Assembly: GCF_024648825.1 (NCBI RefSeq) | Contig: NZ_JANBBE010000003.1 | Location: 248,001-312,000 of the forward strand | Origin: Lentzea californiensis | GTDB lineage: Bacteria; Actinomycetota; Actinomycetes; Mycobacteriales; Pseudonocardiaceae | Direction of reading: 5' to 3' | DNA: 64,000 nt | Shown here: piece by piece, positions 18,158-28,346 of the stretch | How positions within the stretch are numbered: the stretch's first letter is position 1 | Layout: each line of letters starts with the position of its first letter | Program-made: the position numbers and the translations under genes | Notes under the pieces: generated by a model | Told to the model about the DNA's origin: nothing | Database searches by the model: none | Seen by the model: the letters and a program-made list of their open reading frames with translations, nothing else

Positions 18158-19522
18158 TCAGCGGTAGAGGTGTGCGCCGGGAACGGCCTGCGGGTCCGCG
18201 CGGACCTCGGCCGGGTTCGTCTCCGGCAGGAACCAGGCGCTGACGAAGGTGACCAGCCCCATGAGCGTGATGTAGGCGGCGACGGGAACCGTGCTGCCGG
18301 TCTCGGCGATGAGCGCGGTCATGAGGAACGGAGTGCCACCGCTGATGATGATCGCGGAGAGCTGGTAGGACAGCGACGCGCCCGAGTAGCGGACGTTGGG
18401 CGCGAACAGCTCGCCCAGGAAGCTCGCGATCGGACCGTAGGTGAGGCACTGGAAGGTGAAGCCCACCACCACGGCCACGAAGATCAGCGGTAGCGACGCG
18501 GTGTTGACGAGCCCGAAGTACGGGAAGCCCCACAACGCGACACCCAGGCCGCCTATGAGGATCAGCGGCCGGCGCCCGATCTTGTCGGAGACGTGACCGG
18601 CCCACGGCAGGACCGCGAGCATCGCCACGGAACCCAGCAGCACGACGGCGAGCAGCCCGTTGCGGTCCAGTTTCAACGACGTGGTGCCGTAGTTCAGCAG
18701 CCCGGCGATGCTGACGTAGAAGAGGCTGTTGGTGGCCGAGAGGATGCCGCAGGCGAGCAGGATCGTCGCCCACCTGGTCCGGACGACCTGCGCGAGCGGG
18801 GCCCTGACCACCGCGCGCTCCGGCCGTGCCACCTCCTTCTGCAGCTCGCGGAACTCCGGCGTGTCCTCCACTTTGGACTGGATGTACAGGACCACGGCGA
18901 ACATGACGACGCTGACCAGGAACGGGATCCGCCAGCCCCAGCTGAGGAACGCGTCGTTCGGCATCAGGCCGCTGGCGGCGACGAAGATCAGGTTCGAGAT
19001 GATCACGGCGACGAAGACGCTGGTCTGCCCGAAGGTGCCGGCGAACCCGCGCCGCTTCGGGCTCGCGGACTCGGTCAGCAGCAACATGATGCCGCCCCAC
19101 TGGCCGCCCGCCGCGAGCCCCTGCAGGAACCGCAGCGTCACCAGCAGGACCGGGGCCAGCGCTCCCACCGACGACGCGCCGGGCAGGCAGCCGATCAGGA
19201 ACGTCGCGGCGCCCATGAGCGCGAGGCACGTGACGACGACCGGCTTGCGCCCGTACTTGTCACCGAAGTGCCCGGCGAGCACCCCGCCGACCGGGCGTGC
19301 CACGAAGCCCGCCCAGAACGTGCTGAACGCGAGCAGCGTGCCGGTCAGGGCCGAGGACTCCGGGAAGAACACCTTGGGGAACACCAGCGCGGCCGCGGTG
19401 CCGTAGAGGAAGAAGTCGTACCACTCGATCGAACTGCCGACCAGCCCCACGGTCAGCAGCTTGCGGAAGCCGCGGCGCCGGGTCACGGATTGTTCTTCGG
19501 GCTGAGCCAGAGGGGTTGCCAT
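18158..19522 (-). CDS. MHS-family MFS transporter (proton symporter)
   Basis: A 454-residue major facilitator of the metabolite:H+ symporter family (shikimate/proline-betaine/aromatic acid type). The N-terminus GSSIEWYDFFLYGTAAALVF and the loop GHFGDKYGRKPVVV are diagnostic; TPEFRELQKE is the usual charged central loop. It probably imports the carboxylate released by the esterase encoded 12 bp downstream. It is divergent from the GAF-PucR regulator at 19667, a common arrangement for catabolic uptake genes. The acid taken up is not known. Confidence 0.92.
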   Translation of the reverse strand: MATPLAQPEEQSVTRRRGFRKLLTVGLVGSSIEWYDFFLYGTAAALVFPKVFFPESSALTGTLLAFSTFWAGFVARPVGGVLAGHFGDKYGRKPVVVTCLALMGAATFLIGCLPGASSVGALAPVLLVTLRFLQGLAAGGQWGGIMLLLTESASPKRRGFAGTFGQTSVFVAVIISNLIFVAASGLMPNDAFLSWGWRIPFLVSVVMFAVVLYIQSKVEDTPEFRELQKEVARPERAVVRAPLAQVVRTRWATILLACGILSATNSLFYVSIAGLLNYGTTSLKLDRNGLLAVVLLGSVAMLAVLPWAGHVSDKIGRRPLILIGGLGVALWGFPYFGLVNTASLPLIFVAVVVGFTFQCLTYGPIASFLGELFAPNVRYSGASLSYQLSAIIISGGTPFLMTALIAETGSTVPVAAYITLMGLVTFVSAWFLPETNPAEVRADPQAVPGAHLYR

Positions 19523-19666
19523 ACATGCCGCCTTCGTCGGTGAACCGGCAGGTGATGACGGCCAATGCTAGGGCGGCGACCCCTCGTGGCTGAGGTCTGG
19601 ATCACACACCACCCGCGTTGATTCGGTGGGGCTTTCCGCCACCGGCGGCTGGGTGAGAATGGCGTC

Positions 19667-21343
19667 GTGAGCATCGACCCGAGTGAGTCGCACGAGCTCG
19701 TGCGCCGCCAGCGCGAACTGGCGTCGTTGTACGCGACGGCCAAGTCGCTGACCGCCCTCGGCGAGCTCGACGAGGTGCTGCAGTCGATCGTCCGCCACGC
19801 CCACGACCTGATGGGCACGGACTTCACGTACCTCTCGCTGGTCGCGGACGGCAGGCTGTCCGCGCGTGCGGCGGAGGGGACGATCTCCGCCACGTTCCTC
19901 AGCGCCACCATCCCGGCCGGTGTCGGGCTCGGCGGCAAGGTGCTGGCCACCCGGCGCCCGCAGTGGGTGCGCAACTACGCCGCCTCGACCCACATCGACC
20001 ACGACGCCGGCTTCGACCGCCTCGTCGGCACCGAGGACCTGGTCGCTCTTCTCGGTGTGCCACTGGTGATCCGGGACGAGGTGGTCGGCGCGTTGTTCGC
20101 CGCGTACCGCTCCGAGCGGTCGTTCCACGCGGGTGAGATCGCGCTGCTGAGCGCGTTCGCCGACCACGCCGCGGTGGCCCTCGACAACGCCCGGCTCTAC
20201 GAGGAGAGCCGGACCGCGTTGCAGGACCTGCAGGTCGCGTACCGCAGGATCGAGGAGCACGTGGCCGTCGTCGAACGGGCGCAGGCGATCCACGAGGCCC
20301 TGACCGGTGTGGTGCTGGAGGGCGGGACGCCGGACGACGTCGCGCAGCTCCTGGCCGACCAGCTCGGTGGCACCGTCACGTTGCTCGAAGCGCCCGAACA
20401 GCGGTCCGGCCGCGTCACGACCACTGTCGACGACGGGGTCGCCCGCAGCGTGGCCCCGATCCAGGCGGGCGACAGTCGCCTAGGCGCGCTGGCGTGGAGC
20501 CGTCCGGCCGGTCCCGGCGTCTCGGAGGACATGGACCTGCGCACGCTCGAACGGGCCACGCACATCCTGGGGTTGCTGATCCTCAAGGAACGGGCGGTCG
20601 CCGAGGCCAGCGAGCGGCTCAGCGGAGAACTGCTGACGGAACTGCTCGTAGGCGGTCCCGGGATCAGCCCGGCCCAGCGCGCCCGCACCCGTGCCCGCGG
20701 CATCGACGCCGACCGGCTGAACCTGGTCCTCGTCGCGGACTCGGCCTCGCTGTCGTCGACCGATCTCCTGCGCCACCTGCACGACATCGCGAGGGACCGC
20801 GCAGGGCTGGCCGGCGAACACCTGGGCAGGGCCACGATGATCGTGCCCAGCGCCGACGACGACCGGACCGTCGAGGAGGTCCACAAGCGGCTGCGGCGCT
20901 CGCTGGGCGGCCCCGTCGCCGTCGTGGGGGAGAGGGCGGCCGGTCACGACTGGTCGCGCGCGTTCTCCCTGACGAGCCGCTGCGCCGCGGTCATGCGGGC
21001 AATCGGGCACACCGACAAGGGCGTCACGACCGGCCGGTACGCCCTGTTCGCGATGGTCTTCGACGCCGACCGCGCCCGCGAGCTCGACCGCTTCCTGGCC
21101 ACCTCCGTGGGCCCGCTGGCCGACTACGACCAGCGGCGCGGCACCGATCTCGTCGGCACGCTCAGCGCCTACTACGACCACCGTGCGAACGTCGCGGCGA
21201 CCGCGCGCGCGTTGCACGTGCATGTCAACACGTTGCTCAAGCGACTGGACCGGGTCAGCGACGTCCTCGGTGCCGACTGGCGCACCGAGAACGACCTGGA
21301 ACTGCAGCTCGGGGTGCGGCTGCACCGGTTGCGCGACCTTTAG
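19667..21343 (+). CDS. GAF-domain PucR-type transcriptional regulator
   Basis: A 558-residue regulator. The N-terminal part (about 20-190) is a GAF sensor domain (SLTALGELDEVLQSIVRHAH, then GVGLGGKVLATRRPQWV and HAAVALDNARLYEES); a middle region (about 200-450) has no clear family; the C-terminal PucR helix-turn-helix is seen as DLVGTLSAYYDHRANVAATA and HVHVNTLLKRLDRVSDVLG. Such proteins often activate genes for aromatic compound use. It is divergent from the MHS transporter-tannase unit, its probable target. The ligand is inferred to be a phenolic acid from context only. It ends 3 bp before the convergent ligase gene. Confidence 0.88.
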   Translation: MSIDPSESHELVRRQRELASLYATAKSLTALGELDEVLQSIVRHAHDLMGTDFTYLSLVADGRLSARAAEGTISATFLSATIPAGVGLGGKVLATRRPQWVRNYAASTHIDHDAGFDRLVGTEDLVALLGVPLVIRDEVVGALFAAYRSERSFHAGEIALLSAFADHAAVALDNARLYEESRTALQDLQVAYRRIEEHVAVVERAQAIHEALTGVVLEGGTPDDVAQLLADQLGGTVTLLEAPEQRSGRVTTTVDDGVARSVAPIQAGDSRLGALAWSRPAGPGVSEDMDLRTLERATHILGLLILKERAVAEASERLSGELLTELLVGGPGISPAQRARTRARGIDADRLNLVLVADSASLSSTDLLRHLHDIARDRAGLAGEHLGRATMIVPSADDDRTVEEVHKRLRRSLGGPVAVVGERAAGHDWSRAFSLTSRCAAVMRAIGHTDKGVTTGRYALFAMVFDADRARELDRFLATSVGPLADYDQRRGTDLVGTLSAYYDHRANVAATARALHVHVNTLLKRLDRVSDVLGADWRTENDLELQLGVRLHRLRDL

Positions 21344-21346
21344 GCC

Positions 21347-22945
21347 TCAGGCCGAGTCGCGCAGGGCGCTCTTCGACAGCTTGCCGGTGCCGGTCTTGGG
21401 CAACGCCGTCCGGAAGACCACCTCGTCGGGCAGCCACCACTTGGCGACCGACGGCGTGATGTGCCGCAGCAGTTCGTCGCCCGTGGTGGCGCTGCCGTCG
21501 CGCAGGACGACGTAGGCGACGGGCCGTTCGCCCCACCTCGGGTCCGGGCGGGCGACCACGGCGACCTCGACGACGTCGGGGTGCGAGGTGAGCGCGCTCT
21601 CCAGCTCGACCGACGAGATCCACTCGCCGCCGGACTTGATCAGGTCCTTCATCCGGTCCACGAGCCGCACGTACCCGTCGGCGTCGATCGTGGCGAGGTC
21701 ACCGGTCCGCAGCCAGCCGTCAGCGGTGAAGCTGTCCCTCGCGTCCACGTGGAAGTAGCCGCCCGCCACCCAGGGGCCCGCCACCTGCAACTCGCCGATG
21801 GTCTTGCCGTCGCACGGCAGTTGCTCACCCGTCTCGACGTCGGCGATCCGCAGGTTCACCAGTGGCAGCGGCTGGCCCTGCGCGGCCCGCACCGCCACCT
21901 GTTCCTCCGGGTCGCGGTGCTGGGTGCGGGTGCCGCCGATCGTCCCGACAGGACTGATCTCCGTCATCCCCCAGGAGTGCGTGATGGGCACGCCGAGCGC
22001 GGTCCGGTAGGTCTCGGACAGCGCCGGGGCGATCACCGAGCCACCACCGAGCAGGAACCGCGTGGCGCTCAGTTCGTGGAAGGCCAGCTGGGGAACCAGG
22101 CTCGTCCACACCGTCGGCACGGCACCGGCGACGGTGACCCGTTCGGACTCCATCAACCGCAACAGGTGGGTCGGGTTCGAGGACGGACCGGGGAGCACCA
22201 GCGAGGCACCCGCCATCATCGCGCCGTAGGGAAGACCCCAGGCGTTGGCGTGGAACATGGGCACGATCGGCATGACGACATCGCTCTCGCACAGGCCGAT
22301 GAAGCCGGCCGCGAGCGTTCCCAGGCAGTGCAGGATCGTCGACCGGTGGCTGTACAGCACGCCCTTGGGCGGTCCGGTGGTCCCTGACGTGTAGCAGAGC
22401 CCGGAGGCCAGGTTCTCGTCCGCGAGCGTGAACTGGTCCTCGAAGGAGCCGTCGAACGGGGTGGCCGCCGCGACCAGGTCGTCGTAGTGCAGGACGCGAG
22501 GGTCGGCGGGGATCGGCACGTCGCTGTCGTCGGGCAGGACCACCCAGTGCCGGACCTTCGGCATCCGGCCTGCGCTGGGCCAGATCCGGGGGAGCAGCGC
22601 GCGGTCGACGAACACCACGTCGTCCTCGGCGTGGTCGACGATGTACTCGAGGTGCTCCGCCGACAGCCGGATGTTGATGGAGTGCAACACCCGTTTGGTG
22701 ATCGGCACCGCCAGGTACAGCTCCAGGTGGCGCCGTGTGTTGGTCGCGAACGTGGCGACGCGGGCACCGGCCGGGACGCCGAGCGAGTCGAGCGCGGTGG
22801 CGAGGCGCCGGGTCTGCACGGCCACCTCGGCGTACGTGACCCGCTCCACGCCGGCCGTCACGACCTGCTTGTGCGCGTACAGCCGCTCGGCTCGCTCCAG
22901 AACGTGCGCGAGGGTGAGCGGCCGGGGTTGCATCAGCCCGTCCAT
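21347..22945 (-). CDS. Long-chain-fatty-acid/aryl-CoA ligase (ANL superfamily)
   Basis: A 532-residue adenylate-forming enzyme that activates a carboxylic acid as acyl-AMP and then acyl-CoA. The P-loop is seen as YTSGTTGPPKGVLYSHRS, the aromatic-adenylate motif as HSWGMTEISP, the A7 motif as WLRTGDLATID, and the C-terminal catalytic lysine motif as PKTGTGKLSKSALRD. Length and motifs match medium/long-chain FadD-type ligases. It lies next to the aromatic-ester unit but points away from it, so participation in that pathway is only possible. The ATG at 22945 has AGGGTGA upstream; an ATG four codons later is an alternative. Confidence 0.93.
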   Translation of the reverse strand: MDGLMQPRPLTLAHVLERAERLYAHKQVVTAGVERVTYAEVAVQTRRLATALDSLGVPAGARVATFATNTRRHLELYLAVPITKRVLHSINIRLSAEHLEYIVDHAEDDVVFVDRALLPRIWPSAGRMPKVRHWVVLPDDSDVPIPADPRVLHYDDLVAAATPFDGSFEDQFTLADENLASGLCYTSGTTGPPKGVLYSHRSTILHCLGTLAAGFIGLCESDVVMPIVPMFHANAWGLPYGAMMAGASLVLPGPSSNPTHLLRLMESERVTVAGAVPTVWTSLVPQLAFHELSATRFLLGGGSVIAPALSETYRTALGVPITHSWGMTEISPVGTIGGTRTQHRDPEEQVAVRAAQGQPLPLVNLRIADVETGEQLPCDGKTIGELQVAGPWVAGGYFHVDARDSFTADGWLRTGDLATIDADGYVRLVDRMKDLIKSGGEWISSVELESALTSHPDVVEVAVVARPDPRWGERPVAYVVLRDGSATTGDELLRHITPSVAKWWLPDEVVFRTALPKTGTGKLSKSALRDSA

Positions 22946-23025
22946 GGAAGATCACCCTAAGTGAGCTCTCCGGCGGGCGAGAGGGCAGAAACCTCCACTC
23001 ATTCCCCTGGTCCGGCGGCGATTCC

Positions 23026-23877
23026 TCACACCGCGCGGTAGGCGTCGCACGCCAGTGTGATCAGGTCGGTGAGGTGCCGGGGCGGCTGGTCCTTCCACCA
23101 CGCGAGCCACACCGCGATCGGCGGCGCGTCCACCACGGCCCGGTAGGCCACGCCGGGACGCGGGTTCAGGCTCGCGGTCGCCTCCGACGTCATGCCGACG
23201 GCCTGCCCGGCGGCGATCTGGGTCAGCCACTCGTCGACGCTGTGCGTGTTGCGCACGACGGCGGGGGCCTTGCCCGGCTGCCACAGGTCCAGGGTGGTCG
23301 TCCCGGTCCGGTCGTCCACCGCCAGCGAGTAGCGGGCGAGGTCGGCGAGCTTCAACGAACGCTTGCGCGCCAACGGGTTGTCCGTCGCGACGACGCCGTA
23401 GCGCCGTTCGGTGCCGAGCAGTGCCGTCTCGAACCGCGGGTCTTCGAGGGCCTTGCGCACGACCGCGATGTCGGCGGTGCCCTCGGCGAGTCCCGCGGTC
23501 AGCGAGTTCGACTGCACGAATACCAGCGGCAGCCCCGGATGCTGTGCGGCCCAAGCCTTCTGGACGCGCCGGGTGTGCTTGCCGAGCGCCGACCAGGCGT
23601 AGCCGATCCGCAGCTCGGTCAGCGACTGCGACGCGATCCGGTGCAGGTGGGCGACCTCGTCCAGCACGCGCCGGGCGCCGTCGAGCACCTGGGTGCCCAC
23701 GGCGGTGAGTGCGACGTGCCGGGTGGAACGTTGCAGCAGCCGCACGCCGAGCGCGGCCTCCAGCGCGGCGACCGAACGGGACACCGAGGCCTGGGTCAGG
23801 TCGAGTTCCCTTGCCGCGTCGGTGAACGTGCCGGCGTCGACCACCGCCACGAACGCCCGCAGGTGCCGCAGATCCAT
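23026..23877 (-). CDS. LysR family regulator
   Basis: A 283-residue LysR-type regulator with the typical start MDLRHLRAFVAVVDAGTFTD, helix-turn-helix AARELDLTQASVSRSVAALE, and co-inducer domain from about residue 90. It is divergent from the EamA transporter gene, with 69 bp between the two start codons, and probably controls that exporter. The ATG at 23877 gives the canonical family N-terminus; a frame open further upstream has no support. The inducer is unknown. Confidence 0.93.
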   Translation of the reverse strand: MDLRHLRAFVAVVDAGTFTDAARELDLTQASVSRSVAALEAALGVRLLQRSTRHVALTAVGTQVLDGARRVLDEVAHLHRIASQSLTELRIGYAWSALGKHTRRVQKAWAAQHPGLPLVFVQSNSLTAGLAEGTADIAVVRKALEDPRFETALLGTERRYGVVATDNPLARKRSLKLADLARYSLAVDDRTGTTTLDLWQPGKAPAVVRNTHSVDEWLTQIAAGQAVGMTSEATASLNPRPGVAYRAVVDAPPIAVWLAWWKDQPPRHLTDLITLACDAYRAV

Positions 23878-23946
23878 GCGTCCAGCGTATAGGTGGTACG
23901 TCTCATGCATTTCCCGCATCGATGTCGGGGCCGCAGGCTGGACGGC

Positions 23947-24807
23947 ATGAAGAGCCTCGGCGGATTCGCCACGATGACCGCGAGCGCGGCCAGCAACCAG
24001 ATCGGTGCCGCCGTGGGCGCCCACGCGTTCGCCGCCATCGGCCCGGCCGGTGTCGTGGCGGTGCGCCAGTTCGTGGCCGCCGCGGTGCTGCTCCCGATGG
24101 CCCGGCCGAACCTGCGAAGATTCACCTGGGCGCAGTGGTGGCCGACGATCGCGCTCGGCCTCGTGTTCGCCACGATGAACCTCAGCCTCTACATGGCGAT
24201 CGACCGCATCGGGCTCGGTCTCGCCGTCACGCTGGAGGTGCTCGGGCCGCTCGGTGTCGCGCTGGCCGGGTCGCGAACGCGCCAGGACTTCCTGTTCGTG
24301 CTGGTCGCCGCCGTCGGCGTGTACGTGCTGGTGCTGCCGGGCCCCAGCAGCGACTACCTCGGCGTCGGCCTCGGCCTGCTCGCCGCGGGCTGCTGGGCCG
24401 CGTACATCCTGCTCAACCGCCTCGTCGGTGCCCGGTTGCCCGGTCTGCAGGCGCCCGCCGTCGCGACCGCGATGTCGGCGACGCTCTACGTCCCGGTCGC
24501 GGTGCTGCTGGTGCTGCACGGGAAGCTGACCGGGTTGGCGATCCTGTACGCGGTCGGCGCGGGCGTGTTCTGCAGCGTCGTGCCCTACGCCGTCGACGTG
24601 ATCGCGCTGCGGAAGGTGCCTGCCCGCCTGTTCGGGCTGGCGATGAGCGTGCACCCGGTGCTGGCGGCACTGGCAGGGCTCGTGGTGCTGGGGGAGACGT
24701 TCGAACTTCACCATTGGGCGGGAATCTTGCTCGTCGTCACCGCCAACGCACTCGCGGTGACTTGCTCGAAGTGGTCTGGATCACCTACCGTCAAGCCCGA
24801 AATGTGA
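23947..24807 (+). CDS. EamA/DMT family transporter (RhtA-like)
   Basis: A 286-residue drug/metabolite transporter with about ten membrane segments in two EamA repeats (about 1-135 and 140-286). The second repeat ends with PVLAALAGLVVLGETFELHH, the conserved glutamate-bearing segment of RhtA-type amino acid exporters. It likely exports an amino acid or related metabolite. The ATG at 23947 (MKSLGGFATM) is chosen over an upstream frame extension that would start in the divergent LysR promoter. Confidence 0.88.
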   Translation: MKSLGGFATMTASAASNQIGAAVGAHAFAAIGPAGVVAVRQFVAAAVLLPMARPNLRRFTWAQWWPTIALGLVFATMNLSLYMAIDRIGLGLAVTLEVLGPLGVALAGSRTRQDFLFVLVAAVGVYVLVLPGPSSDYLGVGLGLLAAGCWAAYILLNRLVGARLPGLQAPAVATAMSATLYVPVAVLLVLHGKLTGLAILYAVGAGVFCSVVPYAVDVIALRKVPARLFGLAMSVHPVLAALAGLVVLGETFELHHWAGILLVVTANALAVTCSKWSGSPTVKPEM

Positions 24808-24832
24808 ATCCAATTCACTTAGCGGGGTGCTC

Positions 24833-26833
24833 ATGCGGACGAAAGTCTTGACGGTGGTCGCCGCACTCGTCGGTGCGGCGCTGGTCAGCGGCCCGTTCGC
24901 GTGGGCCGAACCCGAGCCGTACCTGGTGGGCCGGGGCATCGCCGACGTCACCGGCCCCGCCGCCGAGAACGGCATGATGGGCTACTCGAAGTTCGACCAG
25001 AAGACGACGGGCATCCACCAGCGGCTGCGGTCGCGGGCCTACGTCGTGGTCGACCGCGCCACGAACAAGCGCGTCGCGTACGTCAACGCCGACCTCGCGA
25101 TGATCTTCCGCGCGGTCCAGGAGGGCGTGCTCACCAAGCTGCAGGCGAAGTACGGCAGCACCTACACGCGCGAGAACCTGCTGCTCTCCGCCACGCACAC
25201 GCACAGCGGCCCCGGCGGTCAGTCGCACAACCTCGCCTACAACCTGTCGATCCTCGGCATGCAGCCGCAGGCCCTGGCCGCCGTGGTCGACGGCATCACC
25301 GAGTCCGTCGTCGAGGCGCACGACGACGTGAAGCCCGGCTCGATCAGCCTCGGCGTCGGCGAGCTCGCGAACGCGTCGGTCAACCGCTCGCGCGTCGCGT
25401 TCGACCGCAACCCCGACAAGGGCGCCTTCCCGGCCGGCATCGACCCGCAGATGACGGTGCTGAAGTTCAGGCAGGGCACCGCGAACGTCGGCGCGATCAG
25501 CTGGTTCGCCACGCACAACACGTCGATCACCAACGCCAACACGCTGATCAGCCCGGATAACAAGGGCTACGCGGCGTACCAGTGGGAGCACGACGACGAA
25601 GGCGTGCGGTACCTGGACGACACCGCGGGCTTCGTGGCGGCGTTCCCGAACACCAATGCGGGCGACATGTCGCCGAACCTCAACCTGAAGCCCGGTTCCG
25701 GCCCCACCGAGAACGAGTGGGAGAACGCCCGCGTCATCGGCGAGCGCCAGAACCGCAAGGCGCAGGAGGTCTACCGCGGCCCGCAGTCCGCTATGTCGGG
25801 CGGCGTCGACTCGCGCATGCGGTTCGTGGACATGTCGGCCGTGCGGGTCGAGGGCCGCTACACCGACACCGCTCAGCCCGGCACGACGTGTTCGGGCGTC
25901 GTCGGCGCGTCCACGATCGCGGGCAGCATCGAGGACGGCCCGGCGATCCCCGGCTTCTCCGAGGGCATGCAGTCGCCGTGGAAGAAGCTCTTCGAGCCGT
26001 TGCAGATGGAGGTTCCGCAGTGGTTGCGGGACTGCCAGTTCCCCAAGGCCTCCCTGGTGCCGACCGGCCTGATCGGTGCGACGCCGAACATCGTGCCGCT
26101 GCAGATCGTCCGAATCGGACAGTTGCACCTCGTCGCGGTGCCGGGTGAGGTCACGATCACCGCGGGCCTGCGCATCCGCAAGGCGGTGGCCGCCGAGGCC
26201 GGTGTGCCGTTGCAGAACGTGCTCATCCAGGGCTACGCCAACGACTACAGCCAGTACGTCACCACGCCGGAGGAGTACGACTCGCAGCAGTACGAGGGCG
26301 GCTCCACCCTGTTCGGCCGCAACACCACCCCGGCCTACCAGCAGGAGTTCGCCAAGCTCGCCGCGTCGATGAAGGCCGGCACCGCCCTGCCCGCCGGCCC
26401 GAACCCCGGCAAGCCGCCGTTCACCGACCTCAACCTGCAGACCGGTGTCGTGCTCGACGACAAGCCCGCCGACAAGAGGTACGGCGACGTCCTGGTCGCG
26501 CCCAAGACCTCCTACGGCCGCGGCGAGACCGTGACGTCGGTGTTCGTCACCGGTCACCCGAAGAACAACCTGCACCGCAACCACACCTTCCTGGAGGTGC
26601 AGCGGCAGGTGAACGGCCAGTGGACGCGCGTCGCCGACGACGGTGACTGGGCGACGCGCTACAAGTGGGAACGGGTCGGCATCGCGTTCTCCAACGCCAC
26701 GATCACCTGGCAGATCCCGGCGGACACCCCTGCCGGCACCTACCGGATCGTGCACCACGGCGACGAGAAGAGCGGCTGGACCGGCAAGATCACCGGCTTC
26801 ACCGGCGCCACGACGGCCTTCACCGTCGCCTGA
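24833..26833 (+). CDS. Secreted neutral ceramidase
   Basis: A 666-residue secreted neutral/alkaline ceramidase that cleaves the amide bond of ceramide to sphingosine and fatty acid. A signal peptide (about 1-23, ending AWA) is present. The zinc site is recognisable: SATHTHSGPGG and WFATHNTS supply histidines, VPGEVTITAG the glutamate, and GYANDYSQYVTTPEEY the tyrosine region. NAGDMSPN matches the loop with the catalytic serine of the Pseudomonas enzyme (family knowledge). The C-terminal Ig-like domain starts near 540. The ATG at 24833 follows GCGGGG by 5 nt; a GTG two codons upstream is possible. A 27-bp perfect hairpin follows the stop. Confidence 0.92.
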   Translation: MRTKVLTVVAALVGAALVSGPFAWAEPEPYLVGRGIADVTGPAAENGMMGYSKFDQKTTGIHQRLRSRAYVVVDRATNKRVAYVNADLAMIFRAVQEGVLTKLQAKYGSTYTRENLLLSATHTHSGPGGQSHNLAYNLSILGMQPQALAAVVDGITESVVEAHDDVKPGSISLGVGELANASVNRSRVAFDRNPDKGAFPAGIDPQMTVLKFRQGTANVGAISWFATHNTSITNANTLISPDNKGYAAYQWEHDDEGVRYLDDTAGFVAAFPNTNAGDMSPNLNLKPGSGPTENEWENARVIGERQNRKAQEVYRGPQSAMSGGVDSRMRFVDMSAVRVEGRYTDTAQPGTTCSGVVGASTIAGSIEDGPAIPGFSEGMQSPWKKLFEPLQMEVPQWLRDCQFPKASLVPTGLIGATPNIVPLQIVRIGQLHLVAVPGEVTITAGLRIRKAVAAEAGVPLQNVLIQGYANDYSQYVTTPEEYDSQQYEGGSTLFGRNTTPAYQQEFAKLAASMKAGTALPAGPNPGKPPFTDLNLQTGVVLDDKPADKRYGDVLVAPKTSYGRGETVTSVFVTGHPKNNLHRNHTFLEVQRQVNGQWTRVADDGDWATRYKWERVGIAFSNATITWQIPADTPAGTYRIVHHGDEKSGWTGKITGFTGATTAFTVA

Positions 26834-26837
26834 CTCG

Positions 26838-26896
26838 AACTTGATGAGGGGAGCTTTCATCAACGTCAGGTTGATGAAAGCTCCCCTCATCAAGTT
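26838..26896. terminator. Perfect 27-bp hairpin after the ceramidase gene
   Basis: Arms at 26838-26864 and 26870-26896 are exact inverted repeats (27 bp) around a 5-base loop, starting 4 bp after the ceramidase stop. A short TTATTC follows. It should work as a very strong terminator in either direction. Its length, perfect pairing and relatively low GC are unusual here; it may be a copy of a dispersed repeat. Confidence 0.75.
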
Positions 26897-26928
26897 ATTC
26901 CCGGTTCTGATGAGGCCGTGATTACGTT

Positions 26929-26949
26929 GTGCACGATTTAATCGCGCAC
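26929..26949. promoter_or_regulatory. 21-bp inverted repeat upstream of the esterase gene
   Basis: Arms GTGCACGAT and ATCGCGCAC (one mismatch) flank TTA, 39 bp before the esterase start. The size suits a dimeric repressor such as a TetR or MarR protein; no regulator gene is adjacent. Confidence 0.4.
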
Positions 26950-26988
26950 TAGCTTTGTGGCATCACCCCGGAACGCCAGGAGGAAGTC

Positions 26989-27920
<932 letters not shown>

Positions 27921-27924
<4 letters not shown>

Positions 27925-28340
27925 CCCCGCTGGGTCCTGATGACGTGGAACGGCGTGCCCTGCTGGCACGTGGTCATCCCGCCGGGATCAGCCCGCCCGC
28001 TCACCTCCACCACGGCGCCGGCCACCGCGATCGCGGGGTCGGCGCCGAGCAGCAGGTACTGCTCACCACCGGTGTCCAGGAGCGTGCAGCCGGACTCGAC
28101 GCCGCCCGACACCGTGCCGCGCACGGTCGTCACCCCGGGATCCAGCGCACGCGACGGAGTGGGCGACAAGGGTGGCGTGGTCGTGGCCGGGAGCGGGGTC
28201 GACGACGGCGGCAACGGCGCCGGAACGCTCGGCGTGGACGTGTCGGTGGTGGGAGTGCTCGATGCCGGTGCTTGCGGCGGCGGCACTTGGCCGCACGAAG
28301 CCAGCACCAGGCAGAGCAGCACGGCCGTCAACCCGCGCAT
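27921..28340 (-). CDS. Small putative lipoprotein
   Basis: A 139-residue exported protein with a signal peptide MRGLTAVLLCLVLASC and lipobox LASC, so Cys16 should be lipidated. A Pro/Ser/Thr-rich linker (about 18-65) precedes a compact beta-rich domain (about 70-139) with two cysteines (SGCTLLD, TTCQQG), which resembles small OB-like periplasmic domains; I do not recognise it further. GGAGGTGACGTGA overlaps the stop of the universal stress protein gene, 6 bp upstream, so the two are probably cotranscribed. Confidence 0.75.
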
Positions 28341-28346
28341 GTCACG

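Noticed and set aside
23879..23944. Inverted 8-bp arms CGTCCAGC/GCTGGACG next to both start codons in the LysR-EamA gap
   Set aside because: Arms are 50 bp apart and close to the coding ends; probably chance, and weaker than the other operators listed.
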